NCBI GenBank assembly: GCA_907165275.2
Contig: OU015653.1
Span: forward strand, 13,360,001-13,424,000
Source of the DNA: Zygaena filipendulae
Lineage: Eukaryota > Arthropoda > Insecta > Lepidoptera > Zygaenidae
DNA length: 64,000 bases
Direction of reading: 5' to 3'
Shown here: positions 1 to 12,300 of the stretch, in pieces
How positions within the stretch are numbered: position 1 is the stretch's first letter
Layout: every line of letters begins with the position of its first letter
Position numbers and translations under genes: made by a program
The notes under the pieces: generated by a model
Database searches by the model: none
Seen by the model: the letters and a program-made list of their open reading frames with translations, nothing else
Told to the model about the DNA's origin: nothing

Positions 1-161
1 GCGAGCGAGAATGCTTATAATTCGAAGGTGTGACTGATCACTCACCTCCCAATTGTAATATTTACCTGTCCGTCGTCCGACATATCTCTAATGCGAGTAA
101 ATTACGCAAAAGATTATTTCCTAATTATTATTATTAACCTATCCATCCTCTATGACTCCAG

Positions 162-3100
162 GTCTCGAATTAAAGAACGACAGGAAAACGTGCGTGGAGC
201 CGGGGGCGTTCCTTGTGTACAGCCGCAAGAACTACATCGGACGTATAAGCATCGAGAACGAAAACAACGACGCCATTTATCCGATCAAAGACTTGAAGGA
301 AGTCAGGTACGACTGAGTAAAGATACAAGTAAATATCATATTAATCTAACCTAAAATAAATCTAACTAATAAAATATATTAATTATGTATGGTCTATGTA
401 ATTTGATCTTTCCGACTTGAAGAACTAACAAGGCATTTAGCAGTCTCCCTAAAAGTAAGAAGAAAATAGTATATTTCATTACAAGTGCGGAAAGGCTGTC
501 ATTGCAAAGAGTTCCGACAAATGTCGACCCGAGCCGAGGCGCAGCCGAAGGTGAGGCCGAAGGTTTTTAATACAGTTGCGAAAAAAATGAAGAAATTTAT
601 TAAAATAATAAAAACACAAACTCAACTAAGTTCCAACTGTGATCAAGAGATGGCGCTAGTCGTATTAGTAATACGAAACCTAAGTTGCGCAATACAAAAA
701 GTGTGTCAAAGTCGTTTCGCCATTTTTGACAGTTGGGAAAGAGAACGCACGAGTTCGGAAAAGGTAAAGAAAAAGCTCGAGTATGTAATAGCCCACTTCC
801 CGAACGCTATACGTCCCTGCAATATGCCACTTTTTGAGCAACTGCATTAAAAAAACATAACACTTATTTCCTCTCATAAAAGGCATCTGCAAAGTATGCA
901 ACCCAATTTTTTATTATATAGAATGTTTTTAATGCAACCGATATAAAAAATCGTATCAAAAATAAATAAATAAAAATCGATACCTTGGTGAGTGTTTAAA
1001 TTAATAAATACCAAATACTGCCAAAAACCATTTAATAGGTACCAATACTGGATCATAAAAAATAGTTTTTAGCCTATTTTAAATATTGTGCTGTATCGAT
1101 TTCTTTTTAAATCTCATAATTATATAAAAATCTCGTGTCACAGTGTTTATCAAACTTCCAAAACGCCTTGACCGATTTTTTTAAATTTTTTTGTGAATTT
1201 TATTTGGTCGATCTGAGAATCGGTCGTAGGCTTTTTTTTATTCCTAGGTGATAAGGGTAGCCCTCTCCCAAATTTTTAATTTTTATTTTTTGGACAAAAT
1301 TTTACTCCTGAGTTACTACGGGAATTCCGAAACTCACGCGGGTAAAACCGCGTGGTACAGCTAGTAAAATATGGACATAGCTAAGCAATAGGTGTGTTAA
1401 CTCACATGCCTTACAACCCTTGGCTACTAATCTACTATTATTTGATGCACCACAAAATTACAACACACTTATATGTTTATTTATACGTGTGTTGATATTG
1501 CTTATCTTCGTCCATATATTATGATATGATTTCCCATAGCTGGTGGCGCTAGTTCCGCTCTTTTGAGAGTCTGAATGATTTCCATTGGATGAGAAGCGTA
1601 ATGATTAGTGAATGAACGATGTGTCCGTACGTCAGCGCGCTGGCGGTGCACCCGGCGGGCGGCAAGATATACTGGGCGGACAGCCGCAGCCGCAGCGTGA
1701 GCCGCGTGGCGCTCGACGGCTCCGGCGCCGAGCGGCTGCTCGAGTGGACGTACTCCGTCGAAGGTACCCGCCCGGCCCACGCTCCATACTCATGGGCGCC
1801 TGGTCGCCACTGAAATTCAGCGTCGTGGGACTAGATGACCATTGGTGCCTTGTCAATCAATCAATCAAATATACTTTTCATTACTCATACTCGGAAAGTA
1901 GGTCTGAAGTTGCCTGAGAAGCGGGTTGAAAGTAACACTTTTCAGCCCTAGGGAGAATCGCTTTCAACTGACAGCTGGATACTGCAGAAACTCAAGTTTT
2001 TTTTTATGTCATAGGGGGCATACTTACTGACCAGTAGCACACCTAATGGTTGATTTATGTAAAATAAAATTCACTCATTTTTTTCTTTAGCTAATTCCTA
2101 TTTTTATTTTGACTTTCCTTGCATTCGTAATGAAAAGCACAGTGTTATCCTCGGGAGAAAGACTTATTTAGTCCCTCGATCTATTGGCGTCAAACCCCGT
2201 CTCGGTACTAAATAAGTTTCTACTTTCACCTCTAGGATAACAATGAACTATTATTTCACACACAGTAGAAGACACAATATTTACAAAAACACATAAACAT
2301 ATAGATACGTACAATGAGGCGACCTATATTGCTGAAAGAAATTTTTTTCATAGGCTACCTCCTTGGGTAGAGAGGAGTCTGGCCTTGTCTATTTTAAAAT
2401 TATTTAATTATTTAAGTTTGTGTTCAGTTTTGGTACCAATAAATTCTTTTCGGGGTATGAGAAGGCACGAAATTATTGAGAGGCGGAGAGTGTCGCTTTT
2501 CGCTTCCTTGTCTGTACTGGTGGCTGGTTGAGCCGTTAAGGCGTGAAAGCTTAACAGACAGACAGACAGAATTACTTTCGCATTTATAATATTAGTATTG
2601 AGATTATTGTCCCCCGATTTACAGGGCTAGCGATCGACTGGGCGGCGCAGAACATGTACTGGACGGACAGCGTGGCGCAGCGCGTGGAGGTGGCGCGCCT
2701 GGACGGCTCCAGCCGGCGCGCGCTGCTCTGGCAGGGGCTCAAGCGGCCCAAGAGCATCGCGCTCGACCCGCGCCGGGGGTGAGTGCAATGCTTATATATG
2801 GTGTGGCAAAATTTACTGCAAATATTTACAAAGCTGAAAGTATACGTTATAACGAACAGGATAAGCGTAAAAATAACATTATAAGTTCGGTAGTTTTTCA
2901 GAAAATGAGGAAAATAAATTCAATGACAAAACATTACAACTGGATTCACAACGTACACAATACCTTGTTTATTTTTATTTATTTATTACTGCGTTTTAGT
3001 TAATGATCGGTGTCTCTAAAATTTAATGAAAATGAACAATATTTTTTTCCAGCTACATGTACTGGTCGGAGCTCGGCTCGAAGACGATCAAGCGCGCGGG

Positions 3101-3327
3101 CATGGACGGCTCGGCGCCGAGCGTGCTGCTGGAGCAGGTGGGGCGCGTGCACTCGCTGGCCGTGGACCCCGAGCGGCGCGCGCTGTGCTGGGCGGCGCTC
3201 GACCCGCCCGCCCTGGAGTGCGCGGCGCTCGACGGCGGCGGGCGGCGCGCGCTGCTCGCCGCCGGGCCCATGCCCTACGCGCTCGACGTGCACGGCGACC
3301 AGCTCTACTGGGCCGACTGGGACACAG
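162..3327 (+). CDS. arr: arr exons for beta-propeller 3 (four exons)
   Basis: Exons 162-306, 1636-1763, 2625-2778 and 3053-3327. The first opens with the end of an EGF module (a TCVEPGAFL stretch) and enters the propeller. YWTD-like blade motifs follow: IYWAD, MYWTD, MYWSE, LCWAA and LYWAD, each preceded by a LAVHP, LAIDW or IALDP strand. Phases agree at every junction: AG|C, G|GG, GG|C. The last exon most likely ends at 3327 with a GC donor, which restores exact length agreement with LRP6 across the join. In LRP6, propeller 3 belongs to the membrane-proximal ligand-binding half (Wnt3a and DKK1). Confidence 0.9.
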
Positions 3328-6300
3328 GCGGGTCCCATACACACACACGCACACGCTGCCTCCGCAAGGCTCCAGCGGAAGACCAGCGCCGGGTGGACCT
3401 TACAACCACCCGACTCATGCTGAGCTGGCCGCCTTTTTGTCACAACACGGTGTCTAATCACAATGTTTACATAAGTGTTTCCGTTATTTTAAGGTGTCTG
3501 TTTCTCAGCCGTCGGATGGAGTCCGCCCACAGATCTGTTGAGAAGCGAACCCTCAATACTTTTTATATATGTTTAGTTGTTGTATACGTATGCTGTAAAT
3601 CTTTGTGATGTGTCAAATAAAGTTTATTAATTCAATAGGGTACTTGCATGATATTTATAATAAGAAATTGTGTCAAGATTTCAAAAATGGAGCCTTAGAA
3701 AAGCGTTATCGTGAAAGATTTACTAAAAAAAATTCAATAGTTTCCAAAATATTCAACTTTTGTGAAACGGAACGTTGCAACGAAACACCAATCACAGCCA
3801 AGTTTGGCACATGACGTCACTTTTATTTTTTTAGGAAACATTTACCTCTTTCAGAGAAGGCAAAAGAAACTAAGTTTATACAGTTAGCGCATATTTTCCA
3901 TTTTCTGAAGTTTTTTACTTTAAAATGCATCGGTAACATGCATTTCGATTCTTTACTGGAACTTTTGGAAGTAAATCGACACAGTACAACCTTAATTTCG
4001 CTTTTGGACATTGAAGTTATCTGTCTGTCAGTGTCACATGACCCTGTCAATACGACAGTGACATTTCTATCACAGAATTAATAAGGCGTAATTTTGTACA
4101 AGTGACGTCATTCCGCGTTTCGGCGGCAAGGTCTAAAGTAAGAACTTTGAAACGCTCTATTTAATTAATTTATGCATATATTTTTTTTCTTTCTCTTGCT
4201 TTGTTTAAGGGCCTATAGGAGGCTAGAACTGCCCCACCTCTCACTTTTGAACCTGTATATCAATAAAAGTATTCAATCAATAATATTGAAAAAAATATAT
4301 AGTAAAGTTAAGGATATACACTAAGTCCTATGTGATGTTAAAACACGATTACTAAAAATTTTCTCGATAGAAAAAAATCACAAACTTCCCTCTGATTTAT
4401 ACAAATAAACCGCAGAAGTCAATGAATCATTTATCCACACTAATTAAACTTTGTATAGAAACTCAACATAATACAATACGTGTACTATGTGATCTCAATT
4501 GAAAATTATGTTTTTTTGTTTTTTGTTAGAAATTAAATTCTGATATATTGCGAGTTCACCGCGTTCACCGCTTGAATTCAGTCGCGCTCCGGCATTCGAA
4601 AGGGGAACCCGCGTCGCTTGTCGTCTCTTACACCGACTTATAACCTAGAAATTAAAAGTGCAGTGAAATGGGAAATAATCGGAACAAGAAAAAAAAAAGA
4701 CGGAATTGGAGAATAGAAACCGCTAAAAACATGAATAAAATATTAAAGTAAGTACCTATCTACGTATATATATATATAATATAAGTTATAAAATGTTTGT
4801 TTGCACCTACCTACTTTGTGTCTGATTATGGTTTGTTGACATGAAATATGATTAAAAAAATGAAATAGGTAATGTACCTATTTATAGTAGTGTGATGAGC
4901 AAATAAGTAAAGTAGGTAGGACTGTTACGTAATCGTATTGTTCCCAACTAACTACAATAATAATAATAATAATAATAATTCATTTATTTCAGGTAAAATA
5001 ACCCATATAAATAAAAACAACAACAATAACAATACATTGTTCATTTTAAAAAATAGACAAATATTGCTCGAAACTGACTGTAATAAAGAAAATGTACCTG
5101 AAGTGGACCTGTGCCCGTGAGTATCATCTAGCTAAGTAAATAAATACACAAATGTTTTCAGAAATAGAGTAACCACAGGTTCTTAGGTACTTACCTAGGT
5201 GCTAGGTAAGTAGGACCTACCTTACTACCTTACCTTACCTTACTACTAGTTACTACTAGGAACCTAAAAACCTACTAGGTAGGTATATAGTATGTCTAAA
5301 GTGAAATGTAATCATCTTGTTTGTTGAATATGTAACTCCATACACCTACCATCTCTAAATATTAGGGTAATCATCCCAGTAAGTTGCCACGGTCACATTA
5401 TTTTAGTAGTATGAACAAAAGAGAAGTAATAGCCTATTTTGTTACAGAATGCAAATACCAACGGAAGCCATGGTTGCCAGTAGTTCCAAAAATGCAAACG
5501 AACCTGATTTTACAACGTTACAAACTGTAGAATTGTGAGATTATCTGTCTAAAATTTTATAACATATTCATACATATATTCATAACCTTGTACAAAACCT
5601 GCTCTTAAGTGTAATAAATACTTTTCCGAAAACCGCATCAAAATCGGTTCAGTCAAAAGCAAGATTATCATGGAAAAACATAAATACAGTCATACAAGTC
5701 AAACAGAGAACCTCCTAAAAACTGTACTTTTCTGAAAACTGCATCAAAATCAGTTCAGGCAGATGCATGATAATCGCGGACAAACATACATACATACGGT
5801 TCAAACTCATAACCTTGTACAAAACCTGCTCTTAAGTGTAATAAATACTTTTCCGAAAACCGCATCAAAATCGGTTCAGTCAAAAGCAAGATTATCATGG
5901 AAAAACATAAATACAGTCATACAAGTCAAACAGAGAACCTCCTAAAAACTGTACTTTTCTGAAAACTGCATCAAAATCAGTTCAGGCAGATGCATGATAA
6001 TCGCGGACAAACATACATACATACGGTTCAAACTCATAACCTTGTACAAAACCTGCTCTTAAGTGTAATAAATACTTTTCCGAAAACCGCATCAAAATCG
6101 GTTCAGTCAAAAGCAAGATTATCATGGAAAAACATAAATACAGTCATACAAACTGTACTTTTCTGAAAACTGCATCAAAATCAGTTCAGGCAGATGCATG
6201 ATAATCGCGGACAAACATACATACATACGGTTCAAACTCATAACCTTGTACAAAACCTGCTCTTAAGTGTAATAAATACTTTTCCGAAAACCGCATCAAA

Positions 6301-9300
6301 ATCGGTTCAGTCAAAAGCAAGATTATCATGGAAAAACATAAATACAGTCATACAAACTGTACTTTTCTGAAAACTGCATCAAAATCAGTTCAGGCAGATG
6401 CATGATAATCGCGGACAAACATACATACATACGGTTCAAACTCATAACCTTGTACAAAACCTGCTCTTAAGTGTAATAAATACTTTTCCGAAAACCGCAT
6501 CAAAATCGGTTCAGTCAAAAGCAAGATTATCATGGAAAAACATAAATACAGTCATACAAGTCAAACAGAGAACCTCCTTTTTTGAAGTCGGTTAAATAAA
6601 GAACAACTGGTTACCTTATTGTTTAAAAGCAATCTTCCGGGCTAGGTATTTTACATTTTTTATTGATTTAAAAATACAGTCATTTTACTGTTACTTACTA
6701 TGATTGTTACAATAAACAAATTGTATGAATAAATTTTTCTAGTAAATTTACATAGTTTTATTTAATATTGTGATGATATTGTGTGATACTCCGGGTCTAT
6801 AATGGTAGAGCTTGTCTAATCTCCCGCTATCGCTTGCACCGCAGTTTATTGTAGTACGAGGAAAATCTGTTAGATGTCGTTCTAAGCATTATAATTAGTA
6901 ATAGTAATACTTTTTAAAAGATGGCGCTTTTATAACTCAAATGTCGTAATTACACAGAGGTGAGTCAGGTAGGGTGGGACGAAAGAAAGCTCGCGCGCCC
7001 AAGGTCATTGGCGTGGGGGAGCCTCTTAAGTAGGCCATATATCTTTAAAATAGACTGAAAAAAAAATTATGCCAGTACGCTATTCAATTCATATCGCTGC
7101 GACCTCCCGGATCGCCACTACGTCGTGACGCGGGGTAGTACGAAGCTGGCAGGGGGCGAAGAGTGTGGCCCGTTTGCGTAGTAGGTAATAGTTAATGTTC
7201 CCTGGCACAGGCGTGATGGAGACGTGCCGCAGGGCGGACGGGTCGGCGCGCCGCGTCGTGCACGCGGGCCTCGACTACATCTCCGACGTGAAGGTGTTCG
7301 AGGCGCGGCGCGCGCGCGACGCGGCCGGCAACCAGTGCGCCGTCGACAACGGCGGCTGCCGCCACCTGTGCCTGGCGCTGCCGGGCGCGGGCGGCGCGGG
7401 GGTCGACTACCGGTGCGCCTGCCCCGCGCACTACCGGCTCAACAGGGACAACCTCACGTGCTCGGGTGAGGCTCGGCAGGCTGGCATAGGGTAGTGCAGT
7501 GACCAGGCTTCATGGAAGCCCCTGAGGAAGCTTGTGCAGCAGTAGACATCCCGTGATACTCCAGCGAGCGAAACTCGAGCAGCTTGCGTGCGCTGGGGCG
7601 AGCGGTGGGGCGCGGCGAGCGGCGGGGAGAGCTCCATATTCAAACTGTACATTGTTCAACACGCATCGCCCGATATAAGCTGCGATCGCTGGCCAGTAGT
7701 TTTTTTTTTTTTTGTTGTGGCGTCGCGCGGTTTGCGCATTTTGCCCTGTAGTTTTACTGGGGAGAAATTAGTTCCGTTATAGGTGACAGTATACTGCCGC
7801 AGTATCCTAGGCTAGGCAGTATGACGTCATAATCGTTGCCATTTTTGTACTGTGAGTACTGGCGTTTTCGAAGTAAGGCGCTCTCAGTGGTTTGATCACG
7901 TGATCAACCTCGGACCAGGGGCGGATCCAGGATTTGGTAGAGGGGGGGGCAATTTGGTTGCACCATGAATTCTTTAGAATTAACAGGATAGACAAAAAAG
8001 TCCATTAATAAAATTTAAGTGCCTCATATTGAGAGCATCTGAATTGAGCTTATGTATGTATTATATTATCTGTGTGTATGTTTCGCGATTTTTTAACCGA
8101 CTTCCAAAAAGGAGGAGGTTACGCATTCGGCTGTATGTTTTTTTTTTTTTTAATATTACTCGAAGCTAGGGTTGGACCGATTTCGAAAATTCATTTTTTG
8201 TTTGAAATCGTATACTCCCAATTAGGTCCTAATGCCACCAAGTCGGGATCTGATGATGGGATCTTATGGTTTAAGAATCTTTATTATCCTCAATAGATCT
8301 TGGGGAAATCGTGGGAACTCTTCAAAAATAATAGGCACACCTATAGCGATTTGGGTATTTTTTATAGTAAATCGTTCATTTGCTTTCGGAAAGCAAAATT
8401 TGAAGAAGTGGAACTGATCATGAAGACCACAAGTGGTCATCGGAACTACTCAACAATAATACGTATTTCACGGGTTTCGATTGGACCGATTTAGAAAATT
8501 GATTTTGTTGTTTGAAAGGGTATACTCCCAAGTTGGTCCCATTGTCACCAAATCGAGAACCTGACGATGGAATCATGGAGAAATCGAGAGAACTCTTCAA
8601 AAATTACAGACACACCTATAGCGATTTTCGTATTGTTTATAGTAAATCGTTTATTTGCTTTTGGAAAGCAAAATTTGAAGAAGTGAAACTGATGATGAAG
8701 ACCACAGATGGTCATCGGAACTACTCAATAAAAGGTATTTCACGAGTTCCGATTCGTTAACTTTAATATGTATTTTTGTCTGACGGATTAAGTCGGTATT
8801 TTGTTATTTTTAGCTTTTTAGTTTTATGTTTTTCATATTTAAAAAAAATGTGATGTCGAAAACCATTGAGCTTAGGTAGGTATAGCGGTTTTTGAGTACG
8901 ATTCTCTGTAAAATCAAAGTTTTTTTCGTATTTCATTATTTTCAACTTGTACTTTCATGCATAAAATAATCTACATGGAAGCTACAACAGATAAAAGTAA
9001 AAAATGTAAAATTTACGTTCCAGTGAATCTGACCTGAATTAACAACTTTAAATTAAAATTTTGTAGCTTTGTATCTATAAAGTGATAGGAAAATAATGGG
9101 AAGTGTTATGATTAATAGCGATTTTTTTACTAAACTGAGGAAAAATACCATCAGAGGTGCACATGTGATGTGATAAAAACGTGTTTCGTGATCAGAAGAA
9201 CAAAGAACTACCTAACTACCTGACATAGCTTCACGACCGACATAAAGCAATCTGAAACTTTCTTTGAAGTAAGTCGGTGATTTGGGATCCCCCAGTACCA

Positions 9301-12300
9301 AGATGGTACAAAGAATATGTGTAGTGCGTCTGGCGAATATGTAAGGCACACACATTTTGCAGCCGCTCCAACTTATCGCGTTACTCTTCTGTCAGATTCA
9401 TACAGCACACATCGGCGTAGACAAAAAGGAGAAGGTTACTCCTTGGATTAGTAAAATGAGGAGAAAATTTGGGAAATAACGCAGAAAACTCAGAGAAGTG
9501 AATAATTTTCGTCCATATGACGAGATTACGGAAAAATAGGTACTATTGAAAAAAAAAGATGTTTTTGACCATAGAAGATTTTAAAATTTACAGTCAACAG
9601 AAGAAAAATTTGATAAATTTTGGAAATTTGCCCAAAATTTTTTCCAAATCGAATTCATCCCGCACCACACGTGATAAAAGTCGTCGGCTATTTTTTGAGC
9701 ACAGAGGTACAATATGACGGGGAATAAAAATCGAAATTCTATTAATTCCATTTAGTTCGTCAGTTACATATAACATAATATAAATAAATAATATGGATAG
9801 ATTTGCTTTGAACATGGAAAAAAGTAGAAGAGTTAGGTACCAACTAGTTTTGGGAAGTGAAATCACAATAGCTTACTTCCAAGTCTGTTGATGTTGGATG
9901 TTGGATGAAGTTAAAGAAAAGGGATAGAGAAACTACATAATAAGGATAATTTTAAAAACATATATACAGCCAAACACAGAAACTTCTCCTTTTAAATAAG
10001 AAATATACCATACGGCACGTAGTTTCAAACCAGAAAATTTGTTTTAACGAGAAAGAATTGACAGATTTTTGTGTTTGTTTTACAATAATAGATACAAACT
10101 TCCATAGGGGTTCGTTACGAACTAATAATTTATAGAGTTTTAAAAATGAATATTTGTTCGTTCATTTAGGTTCATTCGCATATTTCTATTCAAATTACGA
10201 TGAAACTTTGGTGAAAAGCCACAAGCTTGCGAAGATTTTTCTAAGGTCTAATTAAAGTAGGTACCTATTTAGGTCTTCAGGGGGGGCAATTGCCCCCAGT
10301 GCCACCCCCCTGGATCCGCCCCTGCCTCGGACCAATGATTGGTCAACCGCGTAGGTCGGTTGACGTGAGTGACATGGATGACAGTTTACTGACCTGCGTC
10401 CCGTTTTAAACAGAAACCAGTTCCCCTAGCTAAACTGATATTCTACAACCGTTAACGCATAAAAAACTAAGTAATGAAAATTGACGACCCTATTGGCGCA
10501 ATGGTCACCATGCCTGCCCGTTAATCAAGAGGTTCCATTTTCCAGTCTGGGTGTGTATATAATATATATCTATAGTATGATATATACATAATAATATGTG
10601 TAGTATATACCACGTTTGCTTGGTTTGCACGACACAAGCTCATAGGTTAGTGTGGGATCAAGTAGATCTGTGTGTTGTGAAGTGGATTATTATTATAATC
10701 GTCATGCCACCTGGTCAGCCGATGAAAACATCAGATTTGCGTGACCACGTAAAAACGATTGTAGAATGTCAAGGTGGCTTCGCAGTATATTAAATTGATG
10801 TCATACAGTGCTCTCAGTTATAACGGAACATGCCCGTAATGTAATGTCCCCGCCGCAGAGCCCGAGGAGTTCCTGCTGTTCGCGCAGAAGAGCGCGGTGG
10901 GGCGCGTGGTGTGGGCCGGCGGCGCGGGCGCGGGGGCGGAGTGCCCGGACGCGTTCATCCCGCTCGCCGGCCTCGGGAACGTGCGCGCCATCGAGTACGA
11001 CCCCGTTGACAAGTGAGTGTACCCTCTTGTTTTATATTCAAATTTTTTTACTAGCTGTTGCTCGCGGTTTCACCCGCGGTAATTTTGGAGTACCCTATGT
11101 CCTTCTCTGTATCCCCGACATTGTGCGTGTATGCAAAATTTTGTGGTGATCGCTTGAGCCGTTAACGGATGAACCGATCATCACGAAATTTTCCTTACAC
11201 GCTCTCAGTGGTACAGAGAAACATAGGGCACTTTTTATCCCGGAATTCCTGCGATATCTCCGAAATTTCCGCGGGTGAAGTTTAAATAAGTCCCCTCTTC
11301 AATATTACATATTATTATATATCTGTTCTCTATATAAAGGTAACTATCATTGATGAAAGAAGAAGAAGAAAAAGAAAAAACGAAAATAAAATAAAATTAC
11401 ACCAAGTATACATATCTCGGTTTCAATAAAGACTCATTGTGATAAAGGCTGGCTGCTGATAAATAAATGCTTGAATTCTTTTTTTTTTTAATATACACCT
11501 TTCGGAGAAGGCAAAGGAATCTAAGTCCATACAGCCAGTTCAGACGTCTTTCTTATCAGAAGTTTAGATTTACCTTGAAACACATCGGTGAGATGCATTT
11601 CGCTGATCCCCCCGGCAGGCTGCTGTACTGGATGGACGAGGACACGCACTCGATCCGGCGCGCGGGCGTGTCGTACTCGCGCGCGGCGGCGGACGAGGCG
11701 GCGGGCGCGGGCGCGGGCGCGCTGGTGGGCGACCTGCCGCGGCCGCCGTGCCACGTGGCGCTGGACGCGCTCGGGCGCGCGCTGTACTGGGCGTGCGCGG
11801 GCGGCGACGCGATCAACGCGACCGCCGTGCGCAACGCGTCGCTGGTGGCGGTCGTGGTGCGCGGCGACGCGCACATGCCGCGCCACCTCGCCTTCCACCA
11901 GACGCTGCGGTCAGTGCGCGCAATGTGTACACAACAACCACAGATGGGTCCGCCCAAACCGGTTTAAACCCGATAAACGGCCAGGCGTTTTAAGTTAAAT
12001 ACTAAATGCAGCTAGTTAATTTAAAGTGTTCCCTTGGTAAAAAGTAATCTATATCACTCGGGAAAACTGTAGCTTCGTACATATAAGTTAAAGAATTTTT
12101 ACAAACGTGGTTTTAAAGTTGATCCATTACAAACAAACAAATATGCAAAAATCAATAATTTTCTCTTTATAATATTATGATAGTAAACTAGTCGGTTCCC
12201 CACGGTTTCACTCGCGTTTATTTCAGAGATAAAAGTACCCTATGTCACTCGTAGTTTTTGATTTTATATCCATTACTAAGCTTACAAAAAACAAATATTT

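Noticed and set aside
485..850. 121-codon open frame
   Set aside because: It spans the junction of two repeats (one with inverted ends at 564-853), shows no domain and has no splice context.
3010..3457. Long overlapping frames in several phases over GC-rich arrow exons (also 11521-11998, 13847-14364, 14908-15501 and 18142-18624)
   Set aside because: High GC removes stop codons in all frames. Only one frame per exon gives LRP motifs and consistent splice phases.
4938..5120. Asparagine-run protein MFPTNYNNNN
   Set aside because: It arises from an (AAT)n microsatellite and AT-rich intron. Only its last 20 codons overlap the candidate exon 5057-5116.
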